From: JARBUG01 sp035628915
Lineage (GTDB): Bacteria > Bacillota > Sulfobacillia > Symbiobacteriales > Symbiobacteriaceae
Reading direction: 5' to 3'
Length of the DNA: 11,547 nucleotides
Assembly: GCA_035628915.1 (NCBI GenBank)
Contig: DASPIW010000027.1
Span: 1-11,547 of the forward strand
Of this stretch, positions 1-5,693 are shown in pieces. A program made the translations under genes and the position numbers. The notes beneath the pieces were generated by a model. The model ran no database searches. It was not told the DNA's origin and worked only from the letters and a program-made list of their open reading frames with translations. Every line of letters begins with the position of its first letter. The stretch's first letter is position 1.

Positions 1-14
1 CCCACACAAGGCGG

Positions 15-120
15 CCTTGACAGTGAGACCGGGCGTGGTAGGCTATCCCGCCAGGCCGGCCCCCTTGGGGGGGCGGCCGCAACCGGCCGAAACCACGCCC
101 GGAGAGGCTCACTGTCAAGG
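15..120. repeat. 106-bp near-perfect palindromic element (MITE-like or large RNA hairpin)
   Basis: The outer arms CCTTGACAGTGAG (15-27) and CTCACTGTCAAGG (108-120) are exact reverse complements. After a small bulge (A28 opposite 103-107), CCGGGCGTGGT (29-39) pairs exactly with ACCACGCCCGG (92-102). The G+C-rich centre can fold further (54-64 against about 67-78). No transposase is visible and I see no clear target duplication. It lies beside degenerate Rhs sequence. It could be a non-autonomous inverted-repeat element, a species-specific palindromic repeat, or a structured RNA. Each arm contains TTGACA pointing inward. Identity is unknown, but the palindrome itself is certain. Confidence 0.7.
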
Positions 121-144
121 TCCCTGGCCGCAGCAGGACCACCC

Positions 145-208
145 AAAGAAAACCCCTGGACAGGCGCCTACATAGCGGTTTCAGCGACAACCGCCGAGCG
201 GTTCTTAA
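145..208 (+). pseudogene. Degenerate Rhs core remnant, out of frame with the tip
   Basis: Read from position 1, this frame contains N-P-W-T-G-A-Y, resembling the P-x-T-G-x-Y of Rhs repeats, then E-R-F-L-T (196-210), which matches the conserved G-R-F-L-T preceding the Rhs tip. The next expected residues, Q-D-T-Y-K-G, are encoded one base out of frame from 212, so one extra base near 211 breaks the reading frame. The segment between the two motifs is shorter than in intact Rhs cores. The reading is by motif only and is fairly weak upstream of 196. Confidence 0.45.
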
Positions 209-212
209 CCGC
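175..212. repeat. Tandem hairpins with the same GCGGTT/AACCGC stem
   Basis: GCGGTT (175-180) pairs with AACCGC (189-194) around an 8-base loop. GCGGTT (198-203) pairs with AACCGC (207-212) around CTT. The second hairpin sits exactly on the Rhs frame break. It may be coincidental structure in Rhs sequence, or part of the end of an inserted element. Confidence 0.45.
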
Positions 213-904
213 AGGATACGTATAAGGGCAACCCGTGGGAACCGTGGACCCAAAATCTCTATGTCTATGTGAGCAACAACCCAGTTAATTTCATCGACCC
301 TACAGGACATCAACAAGTGGACTATGCCGGTGGGGGCGGTGGTGGCGGCGCAGGGTTGGCGTTGATACAGTTTCTTCAGAAGATGATGTCTGGGACGCAA
401 GCTCTCGCAGCAAACACCCAGGCACTGGCCAGCCGCACTGTTGCTGCTGCGAACAATGTGTGGAAATTGGGCTGGGCAGAACGGGGGCGGCAAATCGAAG
501 CACTCCTCATGAAAAACGTCAATGGTTGGTTTGGGGCTGGCAATAATGTCAAGACCATTGATGCAGCCGAAGATCTGGTCCTCAACGCCATGGAGAACTC
601 GCAGGGACTTGCTACCAGTGTCAAGAGTATGGATCTGGCCGCAGCTTCTTATCAGAACGCAAGCGGCATCACATCTACGCTTACCCGCGCTGTAAACGCT
701 CTCTCCAATTACAAAGGTTTGGAGTATGTCAAGGACGCGGTGGGCAACCGAGTATGGGTCGGACAAATAACACAACGAGTGCTGAACGTGGCCATTCCAG
801 ACATGGCTCTCACCTCGGAACAGGCGGCTGCATTACAGGCAGTGCGGGAGTGGGCCGCACAACTGCCCAATATGGTCAAAGTCGTCTTCACGGTTGTTCA
901 GTGA
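209..904 (+). CDS. Orphan Rhs C-terminal tip with CdiA_C-type nuclease toxin domain
   Basis: This frame opens after the stop at 206-208 with P-Q-D-T-Y-K-G-N-P-W-E-P-W-T-Q-N-L-Y, then Y-V-S-N-N-P-V-N-F-I-D-P-T-G-H, the hallmark end of an Rhs core. The first possible start, GTG 269, lies inside that motif and lacks an SD, so it is probably not a natural start. The gene is a tip cut off from its core. Numbered from GTG 269, a glycine linker (about 20-29) leads to a toxin domain at about 64-211. It contains L-G-W-A-E-R-G-R-Q-I-E (Glu77), K-T-I-D (Asp98) and A-T-S-V-K-S-M-D-L (Ser117, Lys119). This arrangement recalls the restriction-endonuclease-like CdiA_C toxins of contact-dependent inhibition and Rhs/polymorphic toxin systems, which cut nucleic acid in target cells. 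The family call is from memory of motifs. G+C is lower than in downstream genes, consistent with transfer. Confidence 0.8.
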   Translation, partial: PQDTYKGNPWEPWTQNLYVYVSNNPVNFIDPTGHQQVDYAGGGGGGGAGLALIQFLQKMMSGTQALAANTQALASRTVAAANNVWKLGWAERGRQIEALLMKNVNGWFGAGNNVKTIDAAEDLVLNAMENSQGLATSVKSMDLAAASYQNASGITSTLTRAVNALSNYKGLEYVKDAVGNRVWVGQITQRVLNVAIPDMALTSEQAAALQAVREWAAQLPNMVKVVFTVVQ

Positions 905-919
905 CAAGGAGTGGAAAGG

Positions 920-1396
920 TTGTTAAGGTACCATGTCGTGTGCTATCAGAACGCAAAGCGGGAACGCATTGTGGTTCCCATCGCTTATGATCGGGTAGGC
1001 CTGGGGCGGTTGGTCAACCGCGTGCAAAAAGTAGGCCCGAAGGGGTCTAGTCGGGAATTGGGAGAAGCGTTAAGGCGTGCAACGCAATACTGCGACATAT
1101 CGCTTCACGATCCCTCTAACGGCAACCCTGATTTGACGGCGGCAGGCGTAAGAAGCTTTGGACAACTGCTGAAGAAGTGGCATCTGGTTACCGTCCGCTT
1201 TGGTGACAACGCAATCCGAGTCACACCCTCGACGCGGAGTCCCAAGGGAGCCTATCAGGACCTTTTCCTGGATGGCAGCGTTCTACCAACGGATGCGTCT
1301 GAAACAGCCTTGGGTGATGCTGTTAACGAAGCGTTTCAGAAGTGTAGGGATGGAGTGCGAGGGCCTGACTATGGTCAACCGGACCCAGCACTCTGA
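920..1396 (+). CDS. Probable immunity protein for the Rhs toxin tip
   Basis: This is a 158-residue soluble protein with no signal peptide or membrane segment, beginning 15 bases after the toxin stop. An AAGGAG SD at 906-911 is well spaced from TTG 920. An upstream in-frame GTG at 911 overlaps the SD and is less likely. I do not recognise its family by sequence. The role is inferred from position: in Rhs and CDI loci the small gene directly after the toxin tip encodes a cognate immunity protein that binds and blocks the toxin in the producing cell. The N-terminal part is rich in beta-type residues (Y-H-V-V-C-Y, R-I-V-V-P-I-A-Y), and a mid region A-A-G-V-R-S-F-G-Q-L-L-K-K-W looks helical. A terminator follows directly, so toxin and immunity form a closed cassette. 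Confidence 0.65.
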   Translation: MLRYHVVCYQNAKRERIVVPIAYDRVGLGRLVNRVQKVGPKGSSRELGEALRRATQYCDISLHDPSNGNPDLTAAGVRSFGQLLKKWHLVTVRFGDNAIRVTPSTRSPKGAYQDLFLDGSVLPTDASETALGDAVNEAFQKCRDGVRGPDYGQPDPAL

Positions 1397-1414
1397 CAAC
1401 CTTGCATTATTTGA

Positions 1415-1452
1415 GAAAGACGCCCTGCCGTTTACCGGCAAGGGCGTCTTTC
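1415..1452 (+). terminator. Intrinsic terminator after the toxin-immunity cassette
   Basis: GAAAGACGCCC (1415-1425) pairs with GGGCGTCTTTC (1442-1452), continued by TGCCG (1426-1430) with CGGCA (1436-1440), one bulged A and a TTTAC loop. The T run is short (TTTCT), but the stem is strong and placed 18 bases after the stop. Confidence 0.75.
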
Positions 1453-1607
1453 TGATAGCCTAAATCGCGGCGTTTCCTTCCGGTGCCTGCAAATCAGACA
1501 TCTTAAGGTGTTTGAGTGAGTCAGCGATATGCGCAACCAGGTGGGCGAAGACCGCGGATCGGACTGGATGAGTGGACTGGCCTTAGCTTCCGTCGCTTGA
1601 AATCGGG

Positions 1608-2321
1608 TTGCAAGAAGGAAACTACGACAAGTCGTACTACCTGGAGCCAGGTGAGGGCGGTGCCAAGGCTTATGCCCTGCTGCGCCGGGCCATGGAGATG
1701 ACGGGGCGAATCGCGATCGCGCGGGTGGTCATCCGCTCCAAGGAATCGCTGGCCGCAATCCGGGTCTTCAAGAACGGCGTTCTCGCCCTCGAGACCATGC
1801 ACTTCCCCGATGAAGTCCGCTCTCCCGCCGGGCTCACCGGAATTATCGAGCCCGAACTCCGCCCGCAGGAGATCGAAATGGCCACCAACCTGATCGCAAG
1901 TCTGGCCGGCGACTTCACGCCCGAGAAGTTTCAAAACGAATACCGCCAGGCGCTCCTGGAGCTAATCGAAGGCAAAGTGACCGGCGAAGACGTCGTTCAG
2001 GTGGCTGCACCGCCCGAGCGCGGCCGGGTCATCGATCTGATGGACGCCCTGCGGGCGTCCATCAGGCAGGCCGAGCAGCAGCGGGGGGCCGAGCCGGCAA
2101 CCGCTGCAGCTGCCCCCCCACCTGCCGGCGCCCCGCCTGCCCCGGCGCCGGGCTTCGCCCTCCCGCTCCCGGGACTGCCGGTCGCCCCGCCCGGCGCCGC
2201 CGGGCCGGTGCCCGGGCTGCCCGGCGCCCCGGGCCCGAGCCCCCTGCCCGGGGCGCCCGGCCCCATGTTCACGCCCGGTCCCGTCCCGCCGGCAACGCCG
2301 CAGCCTCACCAGGCGCAGTAG
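1608..2321 (+). pseudogene. ku: 5'-truncated Ku homologue with proline-rich tail
   Basis: Ku is the end-binding homodimer that starts bacterial NHEJ and recruits LigD. The frame enters the Ku core abruptly at Y-D-K-S-Y-Y-L-E-P-G-E-G-G-A-K-A-Y, followed by I-R-S-K-E-S-L-A-A-I-R-V and L-E-T-M-H-F-P-D-E-V-R, all typical of the middle of Ku. The usual first 115-120 residues are absent. The frame is closed upstream by TAG 1584-1586, and the TTG at 1608 has no convincing SD. The space back to the previous terminator is too short to hold the missing part and encodes nothing Ku-like. The remaining 237 codons cover only part of the DNA-encircling core. The C-terminus after about residue 160 is a long Ala/Gly/Pro-rich tail (2095-2315), longer and more compositionally biased than in standard Ku. 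It ends 3 bases before the ligase start, consistent with an old operon. Confidence 0.8.
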
Positions 2322-2324
2322 TCC

Positions 2325-3272
2325 ATGCAGCTTCCGTTCGAACCGATGCTGCTCACGGCGGCGGATGCGCCGTTTGCTGACCCTGGCTGGCTGTATCAAG
2401 TCAAGTGGGACGGGGTGCGCAACCTGACGCTGATCGACGGCGGGCGTGCCCGGCACTGGAGCCGCCGCCTCCGGGAGCGAACCCAGTGGTTTCCTGACCT
2501 CGCAGGACTTGCCCGAGTCCTTCACGGGCGCCGGGCCGTCCTGGACGGCGAAATCGTCGTCATGCGGGACGGCAGGCCCAGCTTCGCGGCGGTCCTCGAG
2601 CGAGACGTGAGCGGGCAGCTCGATACCCGCAAGCTCACAACGGCCCCGGCCACCCTGATGCTCTTCGACATCCTCGAATACGAAGAGCAGCAGCTGTACC
2701 GCAGACCCCTCGAAGAGCGGCTCGAACTGCTGACCCGCCTGATCCCTGAACCCGACAGCGCCTGGCAGGTCGTCAGCTCCTTTCCCGGCAGCAGCGGGCC
2801 CGACCTGTTCGCTGCCACAACGAAACAGGAACTCGAGGGGGTAGTCGCCAAGCGGCTGGGTTCGGCCTACACCCCGGGCCTTCGCTCCAAGGAATGGATC
2901 AAAGTGAAGCGCAAGCAGCGGATCGTGGCCGTGATCTGCGGCTTTACGGCACCCGTCGGGCGCCCGGGCGGGCTCCTGGCCGGTGCCTGGGACGCTGCCA
3001 GCCGGCTCCGGTACATCGGGCGGGTTGGCTCGGGAATCACAGCGGAGCAACTGCGCCTGCTCAAAGCACACCTGCCCCCCGCGCCCCGGCCCTTTGACTA
3101 TGAGCCGTCGCTTCGGGACCGGTTCTCCGGCCCACCCGGGCCGGTGATTTGGACCGAACCCCGCGTCACGATGCTGGTCGAGTTCACCGAGTGGACCGAA
3201 GAGCAGAAGCTGAGAGACCCTGTGTTGATCGGTTTTTCCACCGAGCCCCCGGAAGCGGCGAGAATTCCCTAA
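2325..3272 (+). CDS. ligD: ATP-dependent DNA ligase, LigD ligase-domain type
   Basis: This 315-residue stand-alone ligase module seals nicks during NHEJ using ATP. The nucleotidyltransferase motifs are all present: motif I V-K-W-D-G-V-R with the adenylated Lys27; motif III L-D-G-E-I-V-V (Glu76); motif IIIa L-M-L-F-D-I-L (Phe114); motif IV L-E-G-V-V-A-K-R (Glu171); motif V E-W-I-K-V-K (Lys193, Lys195). The OB-fold domain follows (about 200-305), with R-Y-I-G-R-V-G-S-G and V-E-F-T-E-W. The residue two before Lys27 is Gln25 where many LigD ligases have Glu. No polymerase or phosphoesterase domain is fused to it; the polymerase is encoded separately at 4069. The start is ATG 2325, 3 bases after the Ku-frame stop, suggesting translational coupling. 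Confidence 0.93.
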   Translation: MQLPFEPMLLTAADAPFADPGWLYQVKWDGVRNLTLIDGGRARHWSRRLRERTQWFPDLAGLARVLHGRRAVLDGEIVVMRDGRPSFAAVLERDVSGQLDTRKLTTAPATLMLFDILEYEEQQLYRRPLEERLELLTRLIPEPDSAWQVVSSFPGSSGPDLFAATTKQELEGVVAKRLGSAYTPGLRSKEWIKVKRKQRIVAVICGFTAPVGRPGGLLAGAWDAASRLRYIGRVGSGITAEQLRLLKAHLPPAPRPFDYEPSLRDRFSGPPGPVIWTEPRVTMLVEFTEWTEEQKLRDPVLIGFSTEPPEAARIP

Positions 3273-3283
3273 ACACCCAGCAC

Positions 3284-3289
3284 AGGAGG
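3284..3289 (+). promoter_or_regulatory. SD that fixes the start of the gene between the LigD modules
   Basis: A perfect AGGAGG lies 9 bases before GTG 3299. This supports that start over the in-frame GTG at 3149, which would overlap the ligase gene by more than 120 bases. Confidence 0.8.
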
Positions 3290-3298
3290 CGATGCGAC

Positions 3299-4066
3299 GT
3301 GCCAGAACCGCGTGAACCAAGTGTGGCCCCGGGCCAGGAACTTACCCTGCACCCCGTCGATCCCGTGCGCGGGGCGGAACTGCTGGACGATGCGCCCCGT
3401 CGGCATGACGCGGACCACGAAGACCCCAACGGCGAAGACGAAGGAGATGAAGATCGCCCGGCGCTGGGCGCCGTCACCCAGGATGACCCCATGCCGATGG
3501 GACTGAACACCTATCCCGATGCGGACGACGATGGCGACCTGACTTACGTGGCGGTGTTCGAGGACATCACGCCGGCCCGATCGTGCGTCGACGACCTGGA
3601 GCGCCGTGGATGGCCCCTTGAAGTGACCGTGCTGGAACGCCGCGGCGACGGTCCTGAGCAGGGGATGCGGCCCGGCAACATCATCACCGGCCCGGGTTAT
3701 GGCCTGTCGGCTGAGAATCAGTCGCCGCCGAGAAATCCCGGCATGGGCGCCGGCGTCACAGTCGGGGCTACCATCGGCGCAACCGTGGGCTGGCTTGCGA
3801 CCAACTACGTGCTGCCGGGCTTTCCCCCCCTGGTTGCCACGGGCGGGTTGATCTCCACGTTGGCAGGCGCCGGGCTGGGCGCATTTCTGGGCGGCCTGAC
3901 CGAGTACGGCACCAGTGAGCAGCAGGACGGGGACGATGCCACTATTTATGCCGGCCAGGCCCGCCGGGGCGGGGTGCTGCTGCTGGTGCGCACCCACGAG
4001 GCTGATGCCGAACGGGTGCGGCGGGCCATTGAGTTCTGGCAGCCCCTGGAACTGCGGGTTCAGTAA
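3299..4066 (+). CDS. Glycine-zipper protein of unknown function inside the NHEJ operon
   Basis: This 255-residue protein sits between the ligase and polymerase genes and is tightly packed, starting 26 bases after the ligase and ending 2 bases before the polymerase. The first 80 residues are acidic and probably disordered (stretches of D, E, P). Residues 81-115 (L-T-Y-V-A-V-F-E-D, a helix with S-C-V-D-D-L-E-R-R-G, E-V-T-V-L-E) look like half of a ferredoxin-like fold. Residues 149-200 are a long Gly/Ala zipper (G-A-G-V-T-V-G-A-T-I-G-A-T-V-G-W and T-L-A-G-A-G-L-G-A-F-L-G-G-L) that could insert in or associate with a membrane. Residues 224-245 (G-V-L-L-L-V-R-T-H-E-A-D-A-E-R-V) supply a second beta-alpha unit. 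The architecture recalls the general-stress 17M/YflT and DUF1269 type of protein, but I cannot name a family. Position alone suggests a link to DNA repair or stress. Confidence 0.75.
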   Translation: MPEPREPSVAPGQELTLHPVDPVRGAELLDDAPRRHDADHEDPNGEDEGDEDRPALGAVTQDDPMPMGLNTYPDADDDGDLTYVAVFEDITPARSCVDDLERRGWPLEVTVLERRGDGPEQGMRPGNIITGPGYGLSAENQSPPRNPGMGAGVTVGATIGATVGWLATNYVLPGFPPLVATGGLISTLAGAGLGAFLGGLTEYGTSEQQDGDDATIYAGQARRGGVLLLVRTHEADAERVRRAIEFWQPLELRVQ

Positions 4067-4068
4067 CC

Positions 4069-4980
4069 GTGGCGACGGTCAGGACTCAGGCGGCGGTAGC
4101 CGGGAGGACGCTGGCGCTCAGCAACCTGGACAAGCCGCTGTGGCCGGAGGATGGGATCACAAAGGCAGAGTTGATCGACTACTACACCCGGATGGCCCCG
4201 TACCTGCTGCCGTATCTGAAGGGGCGCCCGCTGGTGCTGACACGCTATCCGGACGGCATCCGCGGTAAGTGGTTCTACCACAAGGATGCCCCGCCGGGCA
4301 CCCCGGATTGGGTTCCAACCTGGCCGTTCCGAGCCGAGGATGACCGCATTCTGCATTTCCTGGTGGCGGAGGAGCCGGCCACCCTGGCCTTTGTGGCCAA
4401 CCTCGGCGCCATTGAGCTTCATCCCTGGCTGTCCCGGTGCGCCACACCGGATAGCCCGGACTGGGCGGTGATCGATCTCGACCCCTCAGAGGGCTGTACG
4501 TTTGAAGAGGTCGTCGTGCTCGCGCGGCTGGTGCGCCAGTTGTTGGCGGCGGTGCAGATCCACGGCTTCCCCAAGCTCTCGGGGGCCACGGGAATCCATA
4601 TCTACTGCCCGTGCGGGCCCGGATACATGTACGGTGAGACGGCGGCCTTCTGCGAGGCGATCGGGCGAGTGCTGCTGAAAGTCTATCCGCAGAAAGTGAC
4701 CCTGGAGCGGGTGGTCGCCAAACGGACCGGCAAGATCTACGTGGATTACCTCCAGAACCGGCGTGGCCAGACCATCACCTCGGTGTACGGCGTCCGGCCG
4801 ATGGCCGGCGCCCCGGTCAGCGCCCCGGTCACCTGGGAGGAGCTAGAAGGAACCCCGCCGCGGTTCTCCATCCGGACGATTTGGCAGCGGCTGGCCGAAG
4901 TCGGCGACATGTTCAATCCGATCCTGACCATGACCCAGGATCTGCGCCGGGCAACGGCTGAGCTCAGGTCCATGCTGTGA
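4069..4980 (+). CDS. ligD: LigD-type primase-polymerase
   Basis: This 303-residue protein matches the LigD polymerase (PolDom, archaeo-eukaryotic primase superfamily), which adds nucleotides, often ribonucleotides, to bridged ends during NHEJ. The opening L-S-N-L-D-K-P-L-W-P-E-D-G-I-T-K and Y-Y-T-R-M-A-P-Y-L-L-P are typical of the family. Catalytic features are visible: V-I-D-L-D-P-S (metal-binding Asp pair near 135-137), S-G-A-T-G-I-H-I-Y (near 170-178), and K-I-Y-V-D-Y-L-Q-N with the third Asp near 225, followed by T-S-V-Y-G-V-R-P. Its length fits a free-standing PolDom. The start is GTG 4069, only 2 bases after the preceding stop, and without a strong SD, so translation is probably coupled. 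It is the last gene of the Ku-ligase-unknown-polymerase operon. Confidence 0.92.
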   Translation: MATVRTQAAVAGRTLALSNLDKPLWPEDGITKAELIDYYTRMAPYLLPYLKGRPLVLTRYPDGIRGKWFYHKDAPPGTPDWVPTWPFRAEDDRILHFLVAEEPATLAFVANLGAIELHPWLSRCATPDSPDWAVIDLDPSEGCTFEEVVVLARLVRQLLAAVQIHGFPKLSGATGIHIYCPCGPGYMYGETAAFCEAIGRVLLKVYPQKVTLERVVAKRTGKIYVDYLQNRRGQTITSVYGVRPMAGAPVSAPVTWEELEGTPPRFSIRTIWQRLAEVGDMFNPILTMTQDLRRATAELRSML

Positions 4981-5055
4981 GACAGGGCGACGCAAGGATG
5001 ACTTGTGTCGCTTCATTTTGTGTCAGTGGGGTTAACCGATCTTCCACGATCGGAG

Positions 5056-5084
5056 TTGCGTTAAGTGCTGCGAAAAAATACACT
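5056..5084 (+). promoter_or_regulatory. Sigma-A-like promoter for the DUF2294-like gene
   Basis: TTGCGT (5056-5061) and TACACT (5079-5084) are separated by exactly 17 bases. The gene start is about 75 bases downstream. The region is A/T-rich against its surroundings. Confidence 0.5.
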
Positions 5085-5161
5085 ACTAGATATTTGGGTA
5101 TGGAGGAATCCTGCCAATAGACGGCGAACGATCAATGCCTATAGCGGGAAGGGGGGGCCCC

Positions 5162-5515
5162 ATGCCGACTGTCGCAGATCTCAAGCAAGAAATCGCGAAG
5201 GTCAACAACCGGGTCAACCAGGCCATGTTCGGTGCCGGACTTCGCTGGCAGAAGGTAGAAGTGCTCGGCGATCGGATCTTTATCACGTCCGAGAACATGC
5301 GGATCAAGCCCTTGGCAGCCCTTGACGAACAGGATCGGCTCGCCACACGCATCGTTGACATTGCGCTGATCAACGAATTCAAAGCAAGACTGCGGCAGGA
5401 ACTCGAAAGCCTGCTGGGGGTGGGCGTCAAGGCCCTTCTCAAGGACTACGATCCCAAGTCCCAGATCTCCGGGACCATCATCATTACAGACGAGAAACTG
5501 AACGACGCTGGATGA
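5162..5515 (+). CDS. Small DUF2294-like protein
   Basis: This is a 117-residue protein. ATG 5162 is chosen because a purine-rich SD (AAGGGGG, 5149-5155) precedes it; ATG 5135 in the same frame has none. The sequence opens with T-V-A-D-L-K-Q-E-I-A-K-V-N-N-R, then has V-E-V-L-G-D-R-I-F-I-T, a helix I-N-E-F-K-A-R-L-R-Q-E-L-E-S-L-L, and G-V-G-V-K-A-L-L-K-D-Y-D-P-K-S-Q-I-S-G-T-I. This alpha-beta pattern of a short strand, a paired helix with R-x-E-L, and a terminal strand resembles DUF2294 (Na-translocating/Nth-related) proteins of Firmicutes, whose function is unknown. It has no signal or membrane segment. A promoter lies upstream and a structured region downstream, so it is probably transcribed alone. 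Confidence 0.7.
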   Translation: MPTVADLKQEIAKVNNRVNQAMFGAGLRWQKVEVLGDRIFITSENMRIKPLAALDEQDRLATRIVDIALINEFKARLRQELESLLGVGVKALLKDYDPKSQISGTIIITDEKLNDAG

Positions 5516-5520
5516 CGACA

Positions 5521-5670
5521 CGGTCCCTGGTGACGAGCAACTTCATAGTTGGCTGACAGGGAACTCCCCACGGGAGCGCCCTTGAGGACCACCAAGCATT
5601 CACCCGAGACGGAAGGCCGGCACATGCGGCCCGCCAACCTCTTGGGGGACTTGGTGGTCTTTTTGTTTCT
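5521..5670 (+). promoter_or_regulatory. Structured intergenic RNA ending in a terminator-like hairpin
   Basis: Successive foldable elements are visible: TCCCTG (5524-5529) with CAGGGA (5557-5562), enclosing CAACT/AGTTG around TCAT; CTCCC (5564-5568) with GGGAG (5572-5576); then a long closing stem at 5587-5659. It may be no more than the terminator of the upstream gene. It could also be an attenuator leader for the NIF3-like gene, whose SD begins about 10 bases after it. I see no match to a riboswitch consensus I know and no T-box motif. Confidence 0.4.
5587..5664 (+). terminator. Long-stem terminator before the NIF3-like gene
   Basis: GACCACCAAG (5587-5596) pairs perfectly with CTTGGTGGTC (5650-5659), followed at once by TTTTT (5660-5664) and GTTT. 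The 53-base interior contains a second hairpin, GGCCG (5615-5619) with CGGCC (5627-5631). A strong stem with a U-tract is classic for intrinsic termination; the large loop is unusual. Confidence 0.7.
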
Positions 5671-5693
5671 CAGCAGAAAGGGAGGTAGTCTGG

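Noticed and set aside
145..212. Possible right end and guide RNA of an IS605-type TnpB element, suggested by the tandem hairpins.
   Set aside because: Rhs motifs (E-R-F-L-T then Q-D-T-Y-K-G) flank the junction on both sides, and there is no tnpB sequence in view.
1530..1601. A short frame starting ATG in the gap before the Ku fragment, tested as a possible Ku N-terminus.
   Set aside because: Its 23 residues do not resemble Ku and it is closed by a stop. The gap is too short for the missing domain.
1962..3320. A 452-codon open frame on the minus strand.
   Set aside because: It lies opposite the Ku fragment and ligase, whose motifs are clear. The frame is open because of high G+C, with biased, repetitive composition and no recognisable domain.
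3269..3997. A 242-codon minus-strand frame opposite the glycine-zipper gene.
   Set aside because: The plus-strand gene has a perfect SD and operon spacing. The minus frame has no SD support and reads as low-complexity shadow.
5521..5670. T-box or another known riboswitch before the NIF3-like gene.
   Set aside because: I could not find the T-box antiterminator sequence or any riboswitch core I know; only generic stems and a terminator are supported.
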